This document shows positions 34,980 through 44,676 of a stretch of DNA of 64,000 bases, piece by piece; positions within the stretch are counted from its first letter, which is position 1; each line of letters opens with the position of its first letter. The notes below the pieces were generated by a model. The model was not told where the DNA came from. It did no database searches and saw nothing but the letters and a program-made list of their open reading frames with translations. Source of the DNA: Geosiphon pyriformis. Taxonomy: Eukaryota > Glomeromycota > Glomeromycetes > Archaeosporales > Geosiphonaceae. The translations under genes and the position numbers were made by a program. The DNA lies in contig JAAOMT010000776.1 of the NCBI GenBank assembly GCA_016748015.1, positions 755 through 64,754 on the forward strand, given 5' to 3'.

Positions 34980-35620
34980 AAACTGGTATGTGTTGATTGT
35001 GATAAGAAATTGTCATTAATGGGTGCTTGTTGTGGCGATAATGAGGAGTACACTTCAGCAACCAAATTTTACTACCACTCATGCATCATTGAATGCTTTG
35101 AAAGACCAAAACAAGTTGGGAAGTGGGACAATGAACCATGCTTGGCTTGTGGAGAAACTCTCTCAGACAAAAAAATGTAGAATGACATTCCTGGATAAGG
35201 AGAAACATGTGATGAAATGTGTTAGTATACAATCCTAATTAACGACTGGGTATGTAAGAGCACACCAATTGATGACATCTAGAAACAAGCATTGTGACAA
35301 TTAAAAGAATACTCTCACAATGAACATGAATTATGGAGAATGGCAAGTGTGAAAGCAGAAGGTGCGACAACCAGCAAACTACTGAAAATCAAAAACAATC
35401 TTCTATCTCTTCTTAAACTGAAATACATTTAAACCTTTGACATCTTTGACAACATTAAAGACAACTCAGAAGAATTTCACAAACATTACCAGTGTTTAGC
35501 ATTTACTAGGGAAGAACAAGAGCAGCATTTAAAGCAGTTGAATATTCAATTATGTCAACATTGTTTAATTCTCTGTGACTTTCAAAATTGTAATAAATGT
35601 GATCTTATTTACAATCCACC
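34980..35620 (+). pseudogene. element C cysteine-rich zinc-finger-like region
   Basis: Between protease and dUTPase. Paired cysteines: CVDC (34989-35000) with a YYHSC partner (second Cys of the first pair lost), CLAC with CDEMC (35145-35222), CQHC and CNKC (35560-35605). In element D the same pairs are CVDC/CRAC, CLAC/CDKTC and CDHC/CNEC, and in element A CVDC/CRPC, CLVC/CNKAC and CNHC/CNNC. Conservation of spacing suggests a zinc-binding domain of unknown role, perhaps nucleic-acid binding. Several in-frame stops. Confidence 0.6.
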
Positions 35621-35869
35621 AATCTGCATGATCTATACAATTCCAGAAGAGAAAGAACCAATCAGCAGCTGCACATTGGAATTAGGATCAACTTTCAATC
35701 CTGATTCAAACTCTGACAACAATAACAATAAAAACAATGGTTCCAGCTCCGCTTGATCAGATAAGAAAAATAATGGCAATTCAGATTCTAATTCAAACCC
35801 TGAAACATACATCGCACTTCCTGATCTTTTCAAAGAACAGAAACTCAGATAGTATAGTAACAACAATGA

Positions 35870-36290
35870 AAGCATTATGCCAGAATGTGCATATAATACA
35901 GATGCAGAGTTTGATCTGAGATATCCAGGAAAAGATCTCATCAAATTGGAACCCCATTTGTGCATCTGTATTGATTTTAAAATAGCACTGAAAATTCTAG
36001 CAACAACAATGGTACAATTAGCATCTAGAAATAGCTTAGCTAAAAAGAGAATCAACATTAGAGGAGGAATAATTGATGCAGGATATGTAAGAAATATCAT
36101 TGTGATGCTACAAAATGATTCAGAAAAAGCATATACCATAGACCCAAATGAAAAAATAGCCCAGGCAATATTTCTACTTTTGATGAAAGTAGCTCAGTTA
36201 GTGTTAGTGAGAAACAGAGAAAAATTAAAGATAACAGCAAGAGAGATACAAAGATTCAGATCCACAGGTAAAATAGAAGAAGAAATTATT
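35870..36290 (+). pseudogene. element C dUTPase-like domain
   Basis: Trimeric dUTPase motifs in order: motif 1 TDAEFDLRYP (35898-35927), motif 2 SRNSLAKKR (36024-36050), motif 3 GGIIDAGYVRNI (36063-36098), motif 4 NEKIAQAIF (36147-36173), motif 5 AREIQRFRSTGKI (36238-36276). The fold hydrolyses dUTP to dUMP and keeps uracil out of DNA. Compared with the motif consensus, the deviations (Ser to Asn in motif 2, Gly to Arg or Glu in motifs 2, 3 and 5) are all G to A changes. Motif 3 keeps the Asp and Tyr. It is in the same frame as protease and RT. Confidence 0.85.
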
Positions 36291-38070
36291 AACAAGGGAG
36301 AAATTATCTCCACCTGTCAATCAATTTCCATTCTATTATATGACCAGTATATGTTAGCCATAAAAAGAGAAATAAAAGATCAAGCTTAATTGTTTGAAGC
36401 GGAAGCCAACATATGTAAATCAGGAAAAATTGGACTCACTAATCTTTACATATTAGCCAAAAGTCCCAAAAACATTAAAATTTCCATCTACAATACAATT
36501 AGAGATGTTATTGAGATACCAAAAAGAACCATCATCGGATACTTAATTACTGAAATTGAGGATCAACAATCCAATTACATTCCAGATTTTTTACAGCTTT
36601 GTGGATATGTGGATATCACATCACAAACCATTTATGGACAAAGCAAATGTTATCTGTTCCAATTGGAACAATTGGAACAGATGAATTTAGAAAACTTAGA
36701 CTCACTTCAATGAATACAACTCAAGATATTACTCAACAATTTCAATAACATATTTGGCAGTGAAGATAAATTTGGCAGAATTAGCATAATCTAACACCAG
36801 ATCAAGACTAAAGATATAATGCCAATAAAACAAAGAGCATATAGAGTACTACCAGCCAGCCATAAGATCATTTGTCAAGAAATTAACTGAATGCTTAACA
36901 ATGAGTTAATTTAGCCATTAATAAGCCCATGATTATTACCAGTGATACTAGTTTAGAAGAAAAATAGAAAGATCTGTTTTTGTGTGGATTATCAAAAACT
37001 GAATAGAGTAACTAAAGATGATAGCTATCCAACTCCAAAGATCCAAGAACTATTTAACACTTTTGGAGGAAATAAATGGTTCTCGACACTAGATTTAGAT
37101 AGTGGTTACTGACAAGTAGTCATAAAACCAGAAGACAAAGAGAAAACAGCTTTCACAATTCAAGAAAGAAACTTTGAATTCGAAGTAATGTTATTTGGCT
37201 TAATGAATGCTCCAGCCACTTTCCAGTGACTTATAGAAATTGTTTATACTGAGCTACTATAGAAATCAGTTATTGTATACTTGGATAACACCAATGTGTT
37301 CTCAAAAACATTTGATAATCATCTGCATCATCTCTAACAAGTGTTCAAAAGACTAAGAAGAGCCAGATTAAAGCTAAATGCAACCAAATATTTCTTTGGA
37401 AAAACTGAACTCAAGTTTTTGGGACATGTTGTGAGCAAAGACAGAATCAAAACAAATCCAAACAAAATTGAAATTGTTAAGAACTTTCTAGTACCAAATA
37501 ATCTCACAGAATTAAAAGCATTCTTAAGATTTGCTGGATACTACTGCTGCTTTATCAAGGACTTTTCCAAAATAGCTCAACCATTACATCAACTCCAAAC
37601 AAAAAATGTGAAATACAAATGGACAGAAAACCAACAAGAAGCTTTTAACATATTAAGAAGAAAGCTTATCCAAGCTCTAGTATTGATGTATTCAGATTAC
37701 AATAAACTATTTATTATTACTACCAATGCATCAGGCAAAGCATTGGGAGCAGTATTATCACAGAGAGAACCAGACAGAAGAAAGCATCTAGTAGCTTATG
37801 CCAGTAGAAGCTTAAGTTCAGCTGAAAAAAATTAGGGAACTCCAGCACTGGAACACTTAGCTATCTATTGAGCTGTCATCAAATAGAAAGAATACTTGAG
37901 TCAGAAGTTTAACATATACATTGATTACAAAAGATTGACTTCAATTCAGAAACAAAAATTTGGAAATGATTGCCATGCCAGATGGAAAATAGAACTGTTA
38001 CTATTTAATTATACAGTACATTATAAAAAAGGAAAAGACAATGGAAATGCTAATGGTTTGTCGTGAATAA
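36291..38070 (+). pseudogene. element C reverse transcriptase and RNase H
   Basis: A linker (36390-36713, LTNLYILAKSPKNIKISIYN) leads to RT: FCVDYQKLN (36977-37006), FSTLDLDSGY (37080-37110), MLFGLMNAPATFQ (37190-37230), active site VYLDNTNVFS with the second Asp now Asn (AAC 37287-37289), and FLGHVVSKD (37420-37445). RNase H: IITTNASGKALGAVLSQ (about 37713-37760) has the first catalytic Asp changed to Asn, and IYIDYKRLTS follows near 37920. The stretch 37341-37835 is open for 164 codons. Stops at Trp and Gln positions elsewhere. Confidence 0.9.
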
Positions 38071-39494
38071 GACAAATCTAAAAACATGTTAACCCAAAAA
38101 TATAACAAAAGATGAATATACAAAAATACCAACAACTCTAACATTATATAAATACCCAATTGTTCAAGAAGAAATTATTTCAAAAGAAACAAAACAACAT
38201 AAAACAACAATCAAAATATTTTATCAGTCATCAAAATATACTGTACCAGAAAAACAGAAAAAATCCAGACCAGCCAACAAGAGTAATTACAGAACCAGAG
38301 AAAGAAACAATATTGTTCAATATGCACTCAGACCCAACAGCAGAATATTTTCATAAAGAAGCAACCATAGAAAGAACTAAAAAAAGGTACTATTAGTCAT
38401 CAATGTATCCAGATATCATTTAGTATGTTCAAAATTGTGATGTTTGTCAGAGAAGAGGAAGAACAAAACTCAGTGAACTATTGAGACCAATTAAAGTGGG
38501 ACAACTATTTGATTGCATTGGAATTGACTTAGTTAGACCATTAACAATTACCAGCAGAGGCAACAGATATATTGCAGTAGCCATGGACTATCTCACTAAA
38601 TGGCCAGAAGCAAAAGCCATTCAAAGAACAGATGCAGAATCCGTTGCCAAATTTGTTCATCAAAATCTGATCTGTTAACATGAATGTCCAAAAAAATTAT
38701 TATTTGATCAAGAAACTCACTTTGTGAATAGAATATTAGCAGAATTAAGCCAAAGATTTGGAATAAAAAGACCACTATCATCACCATATTATCTACAAAC
38801 AAATGGGTTAGTCAAAAGGTTCAACAGAACACTGTGTAAAGCAATAGCCAAAATCAGCCAAAAAAACCAGAACAAATGGGATTTAATCATATCATCAGTA
38901 CTATTTGCATATTGAACAATGAAACAAGACACTATATAAGCAACACTATTTGAATTAGTATATGGTAGAACAGCAATATTATCAGTTGAGATAGAAGTCA
39001 AAACATATTCAACAGAACCAATAACAGAAGAGAATTTCTAAAGAACATTGTTAAGAAGAACATATGCCTTAATAAAGACATTGGAAAACAAATAGAAAAA
39101 AGCAGCTGATAACATCCAAAAGTCACAAGAAAAACAAAAAAAAAGACATAATAACCAATTATCAGATAAATCAGTTGAATTCAAGATTGGAGACAAAGTA
39201 CTTTTACATTGTACTAAAGTGAAAAAACAATAGAATAGAAAATTTGATCTCAAATGAGATGGACCATTTCACATAGAAGAAATTCTTGGAAATAGAGCTT
39301 ATAAATTAAGATGGGACAACAAAATCTTAGCCAAAGCAGCACATAATAATCGACTGAAACCATATTACCATATAGTATCACCATCTACCAATAATATTTT
39401 ACAATTAGGAATACAGAGAATATTAATACAACCAGATGAGATTCCACAAGATCTGGAACCAATTATCATTATTAAACCAAACATGTAAAATTAA
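38071..39494 (+). pseudogene. element C integrase
   Basis: HHCC zinc-binding region (MHSDPTAEYFHKEATIER, CDVCQRR; 38322-38460). Core: GIDLVRP (38520-38540), LFDQETHF (38702-38725), and LVKRFNRT where the third acidic residue, Glu in element D, is Lys (G to A). The C-terminal domain includes FKIGDKVLL-like residues, AYKLRWDNKILAKAAHNN and LKPYYH. The pol frame ends at two stops, TAA 39486-39488 and TAA 39492-39494; the second is conserved in D and E. Confidence 0.87.
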
Positions 39495-40187
39495 ACAATA
39501 AAAAGAGTATATAAAGACATAGTAGATGTGATGGAAGACTCCAGAAAAATGGAAATTACTGACAACATTCACTTACTAGCACAACAACTTTTTCAACTAA
39601 TCTAACAACAAAAAATAGAAATTACAATCAATTAACAAACCATCAAATACACAAACACTAGAAAAAGACTATGGAATAAAGTACAGAGGAAAACAGAAAA
39701 CACTATTGACAAAATAATGGCAAAAGTAAAACTGGCAATAAAAACACAACCCAAAGTTACCCAATATTAAGAGTTGAATATAAAAACATGGAATTGGTGG
39801 ATACAAGAATTTCCAAGAAACTTTTGTTACTTTTACTTAGGACAATATGTAAACATTCAGAATTTATATACAGATAAGACAAAATAATTATTTGACACAA
39901 CAATACTACAACAACTAGAACAATTTGTGGGGAAAAACAATTTAACCACAAAAGCAAAAGCTATTTATTGGCTACATACTGGATTTCAAGATTAACCAGA
40001 AATTTTGCTCAACACTAAAATAGACACTATTACTGTCAACCAAATAGAAAAATTAACCAACACCCAATTTGAAGAATTAGAAAACAAGATAACACAAATA
40101 ATTCTCAGAAAAGAAGTTCAAAAACTACTCAAGAATAGAGAATTAGAGTTAGAAGATTTGGGAAATCTCAATGGAGCTCAATATTAA
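39495..40187 (+). pseudogene. element C post-integrase ORF (unknown, conserved)
   Basis: About 230 codons in the same frame as pol, between integrase and the 3' LTR (the env position), ending at TAA 40185-40187. Recognisable blocks shared with D, E and F: RKMEITDN, LLAQQLFQLI, NFCYFYLGQYVNIQNLYTDK, QLEQFVGKNNL, ITVNQIEKLTNTQFEEL, ITQIILRKEVQKLL. No signal peptide or membrane segment is seen, so it does not look like an envelope protein. Predicted mostly helical. In-frame stops fit Gln or Trp codons. Function unknown. Confidence 0.7.
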
Positions 40188-40201
40188 AAAGGAAGAAATA
40201 A

Positions 40202-41077
40202 TGTTACTCATGGAATATAGGAAGGATACTAGCATAAATTGCCCATATTTATCTAGACACAGTAAATGTAAAATTCCAGGATTCTTCTTAGAAAAATTGC
40301 AGGATTCCAGGAATTTCAGAATTCTTGTACAAAAAATCACAGGATTTCAGAATTCTAGGATTTCTCTTAAAAGAATTGTAGGATTCCAGAAATTCTAGGA
40401 TTCCTGGTGTAAAGAATTAAGGAATTGAAGAATCTCAATTATGTATATATATAGCAGTAGTGCTAAAAGTAGAAAAAAAAAATCTTTTAGTTAGAGACCT
40501 CCCAGTTTAGATTTAATCTAAGCAATCTTCCATTCACAAATATTAAATAAATAATTATTCACTATCTCAATCCACACTTTACTATCAACACTTTATGTTA
40601 ATAGCAATTAATACTTAAAAACACTAGAACAATAGTTCTTGATTATGGCTATTGATGGAATACTAACTTGTAATTACTTTTGTTTATTTCTTTATCTTTT
40701 TCTTTATTTTTATTTTCTTTCTTGTTGTGATCTTATTGTTGTGTACTAATTGATTAAGAATTAAAGCACTAAATTATTGACATCACAAATAGCCTAGTAA
40801 AAGACCCAGAGATAAGAGTAAGAATATATATATTAACGGATAGTTTACCAGAAGAACACAACTACCAGAATAAATTGGCCACCACACTAAAGATGGAAAT
40901 TGAAAAAACAACTCACCAACTATGTCATCATCAAATTTCTGTCTATTATACAAAAAGCTCAACTCTAAAACCTTTAAATACAACTAACGTACCAGTATTA
41001 CCAACATTATTAAAATATTGAACACTAAGTTATGGATTTGTTATTTGATTTGAGACCCCAAATAATTATTTGTAACA
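40202..41077 (+). mobile_element. 3' LTR of element C
   Basis: 876 bp, TGTTACTCAT ... TTGTAACA, preceded by AAGGAAGAAATAA (polypurine tract). Compared with the 5' LTR, most differences are C/T or G/A, plus a local rearrangement about 40 bp in. Confidence 0.95.
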
Positions 41078-41081
41078 ATGG

Positions 41082-41430
41082 CTTGTGCTTGTGTGGTTAA
41101 ATTGTTTTTTTCCATAAATTGTTTAAGTTGTTGTAATATTTTTGGGTCAAATAATTGCTTTGTTTTATCCATATATAAGTTTTGAATATTCAAGTATTGT
41201 CTTAAGCAGAAATAACAAAATTTTTTTGGAAATTCTTGTATTCACTACTTCCAAGTTTTTTTGATCAATTTTTGATATGGGGTGACTCTTGTTGGCTCTT
41301 TTATTGCCAATTTTATTTTTAAAATTATTTTGTTAATAATGTTTTCTGGTTTTCTCTGTACTTTGTATTGAAGTATTTTTCTGGTATCTCTGTATCAAAT
41401 GGTTTGCTGGTTGATAGTAATTTTCATATT
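41082..41430 (-). pseudogene. element F, 5' part of the post-integrase ORF
   Basis: Minus frame with blocks matching the extra ORF of C and D (ITINQQTI-like start near 41425; NFCYFCLRQYLNIQNLYMDK near 41190; QLKQFMEKNNLTTQAQA near 41110). It continues in 30976-30746 once element C is removed. At about 41427-41433 it changes abruptly to plus-strand pol of element E. Confidence 0.75.
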
Positions 41431-43644
41431 CAGATATGTGGATATTATATTACAAGTCATATATAAATAAGAAGAATGTTATTTGCTTTAACCAGAACAA
41501 TTGAAATAAATGAACTTAGGAAATCTAGACCCATTTCAATAAATGCAACTTAAAATATTGTTTAACAATTTTACTAATATCTTTGCCAGTAAAAATGAAT
41601 TTGGCAGAACTGACATTATTCAACACCAGATCAAGACTAAAGATACAATGTCAATCAAACAATGAACATACAGAGTACCACCAGCAAGCCATAATATCAT
41701 TTGACAAGAAATCAACCAGATATTAGACAATGGGTTAATTCAACTATCAATGAGTCCATAATTATTACCAGTGGTATTAGTCCATAAGAAGAATGAAAAA
41801 ATTCACTTTTGTGTGAATTATAAAAAACTCAATAGTATTATTCATAAAGACAGCTACCTAACTTCATAAATTCAGAAATTATTTGACACTTTTGCAGAAA
41901 AGAAATAATTTTTTAGATAGTAATTACTAACAAGTAGCTATAAAACAAAAAGAAAACTGTGTTTACCACAAGACAAGAGAATTTTGAGTTTAAAGTAATG
42001 CCATTTGGCTTAACCAATACTCCAGCCACTTTCTAATAACTTATAGAAATTGTTTATATTGAATTGTTATAGAAATTAGTAGTTGTTTATCTGAATAACA
42101 CTAATGTATTCTCAGAAACATTTGATAATCATTTTTATTATCTATAGCAAGTGTTTAAAAAACTCAGAAGAGATAAATTAAAACTAAATACAAACAAGTG
42201 TTTCTTTGGCAAAACAGAACTGAAATTTTTAGGGCATATTGTAAGCAAAAATGGAATTAAGACAGATTCAGACAAGATTGAGATCGTTAAAAACTTTCTA
42301 GTACCAACAAATTTACAAAATTAAGAGCATTTTTGAGATTTGCTGAATACTATTACTGTTTTATTCAAAACTTCTCCAAACTGGCTCAACTATTTTACCA
42401 ACTCCAAACTAAAAACATGAAATATAAATAAAATAAAATTCAGCAAGAAGCTTTTGACATTCTAAGAAGAAAGCTTATTTAAGCACCAGTATTAATCTAT
42501 TCAGATCACAGTAAGCCATTCATTATTACCACTGATGTATCTGATCAAGCATTGGAAATCATACTATTTCAGAAAGGACTGGATAAATGAGAACATTTAG
42601 TAGCATATACCAGCCAAAGCTTAAGTCCAGCAGAAAAAAACTATGAAACACCAGTATTAAAACACTTAAATATTTATTGAGCAGTTACCAAATGGAAAGA
42701 GTATTTAAGCCAAAAGTTTGAAATATACACTGATCACAAAGAATTAACATTAATTTAAAAGCAAAAATTTGGAAATAACTACCATGCCACATAGAAAATA
42801 AAACTTTCACTATTCAAATATACAATATATTATAAAAAGGGAAAAAAAAACAGAAATGCTGACAGTTTGTTATAAATAAAACAAATCTAAGAACATTTCA
42901 ACTCAAAAATATAACAAAAAGATGAATACACAAAAATATTAACAACTTTAGTATTATATTAATACTCAGCAGTTCAAGGAAAAATTATTTTAAAAAGAAC
43001 AAAACAACATAAAACAACAATCAAAGTATTTTATTACTTATCAAAATATATTATATTAGAAAAATAGAAAAGATTCAAATCAACTATTCAGGGTAATTAC
43101 AAAACCAAAAAAGGAAACAATATTATACAACATGTACTCAGATCTGACAGCAAGACATTTTTATAAAGAAGCAATTATAAAAAGAGCCAGAAAAAGATAT
43201 TATTGGTCATTGATGTATCCAGATATCACCCAATATGTTTAAAATTGTGATGTTTGTTAGAGAAAAAAAAAACTAAACCCAGTGAACTGTTAAGACCAAT
43301 TAAAATAGGACAACTATTTGATCAAATTGGAATTAACTTAGTCAAATCATTAACAATAATCAATAGAGACAATCAATATATAACAATAGTCATAGATTAT
43401 CTCACAAAATAGCCAAAAACAAAAGCAATTCAAAGAGCAGATGCAAAATTTGTAACCAAATTTATCTATCAAGATTTGATTTGTTGACATGGATGTTCAA
43501 AAAAATTATTATCAAACCAAAAAACTCACTTTGTAAACAGAACATTAACAAAATTAAGTCAAAAATTTGAAATTAAAAAACCATTATTATTACTATATTA
43601 TTCATAAACAAATGGCTTAGTTAAAAAATTCAACAAAACATTAT
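41431..43644 (+). pseudogene. element E, left piece: linker - RT - RNase H - integrase
   Basis: It begins inside the pre-RT linker (CGYVDI-like, from DIRYVDIILQ) without LTR, gag, protease or dUTPase. RT: FCVNYKKLN near 41815, CLPxxKxILSLK with a frame change from a deletion near 41905, active site YLNNTNVFS (42088-42111) with both Asp codons Asn (42094-42099). RNase H, then the integrase zinc finger (43130-43260, CDVC) and a core with decayed GINLVKSL. It breaks at 43644 inside FNKTLC-like sequence where another insertion begins, and resumes at about 54544. The most degraded of the pol copies in A, C, D and E. Confidence 0.8.
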
Positions 43645-43806
43645 TACAGAAGGGTTTTCTTGGTATATTTTAATTGTTAATATTCCATTTTAATTGCAAT
43701 TAGTCTCTTGTGAGTTCTTCAATTTTATGTGTTGAATATTAATGATAATATACTAAAAATTTTCTCTTAATATTGTGATGTAAGTCTTTTCTTTTTAATT
43801 CTCTGT
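43645..43806 (-). mobile_element. left piece of a divergent solo LTR inside element E
   Basis: Starts TACAGAAGGG where the integrase of E is interrupted. Its right piece is 53921-54543. Element D with its CTGT duplication splits it. Confidence 0.55.
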
Positions 43807-44656
43807 TATTACTCATAGAAATATAAAGAATATATATTAGCATAGTTATTAGCCAATCAGAAGTAGACATAGTAAAATGTGGAATTCCAGGATTCCTCTC
43901 AGGAATTGCAGGATTCCAGAAATTACAGGATTCCAGGAATTACAGGATTCTCACAAGGAATTGTAAGATTCCAGAATTCCAAGATTCCTCTCAAAGGAAT
44001 TGCAGAATTCCTGTTGTAAAGAATTGAGAAATTGAGGAATCTCAATTATGTATATATAGCAGTAGGATTAGAAGCTAAAAAGACAGACCTCTTAGTTTAA
44101 ATTTCATCTAGACAACCTTCCAAACACAATAAATAATTATTTGGTATCTCAAACCTAATTCTACTATCAATACTTCATGTTGATAGTAATTGATACTTAA
44201 ACACACTGAAACAATAGCTCTTGATCATGGCTATTGATGGAATACTGACTTGTAAAATTACCTTGGCTTATTCATGATTTTATTTTATTTCTTTTCTTTA
44301 TTTTATTTTATTTTGATTTTATTGTTGTGCACTAATTGGTTGAATAAAGTGCTAGATTACTGACATCAAAGATTGCCTGGTAAAAGACCCCTGCAAGAGG
44401 GTAGAACATGTACAAAAAATACAAAATACTTACCAGAGGATTGCCAACCATTATACCAAGAAAAGAATTAACAGAATTGTAATTCTGGGAAGCTACGGAT
44501 AAAACAACTATTAAATCTCTGTCCATTATACAAAGAACTCAAACACAAACCTTCAGATACAAAACTTTCAGATTAATAACATCAATGTGAATAACTTTTA
44601 GCACCAAGTTATGGGTTTGTTATTTGATTCAACACCCCAAATAGTCACCTGTAATA
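43807..44656 (+). mobile_element. 5' LTR of element D
   Basis: TATTACTCAT ... CTGTAATA; both ends decayed from TG...CA. Palindrome array 43876-44012, TATATATA 44051-44058, stem-loops 44164-44186 and 44212-44236. Confidence 0.93.
44164..44236 (+). promoter_or_regulatory. paired stem-loops in D 5' LTR
   Basis: Stem 1 CTATCAA/TTGATAG (44164-44186), extendable by A-T at 44163/44187. Stem 2 CAATAGC/GCTATTG (44212-44236). Both perfect here, 100-180 bp after the TATA box. Confidence 0.55.
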
Positions 44657-44658
44657 TT

Positions 44659-44676
44659 TGGTGCTTCCTGTGAGGT
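44659..44676 (+). promoter_or_regulatory. primer binding site, element D
   Basis: TGGTGCTTCCTGTGAGGT, one C to T change from element C, 2 nt after the LTR. Confidence 0.8.

Larger units (their letters stand above)
30977..41077 (+). mobile_element. Ty3/gypsy element C, complete structure, inactive
   Basis: 10,101 bp with LTRs of 875 and 876 bp, PBS, one 8.3-kb internal frame, a polypurine tract (40188-40201) and a 4-bp target duplication ATGG (30973-30976 and 41078-41081). Order of RT, RNase H, then integrase places it in Ty3/gypsy. It sits inside the post-integrase ORF of element F in opposite orientation. All coding damage seen is nonsense or missense; the frame never shifts from 31869 to 40187. 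Confidence 0.95.

Noticed and set aside
35633-36139. 168-codon minus-strand ORF
   Set aside because: Antisense shadow of the dUTPase coding region of element C, where sense codons dominate conservation.
35870-36290. dUTPase motifs considered as an endogenous large-DNA-virus or host gene insertion
   Set aside because: They lie in the same continuous frame as protease and RT in three separately inserted elements, so they are part of the retrotransposon.
39495-40187. Extra ORF considered as an envelope gene
   Set aside because: Position fits, but no signal peptide, transmembrane segment or furin-like site is visible in C or D.
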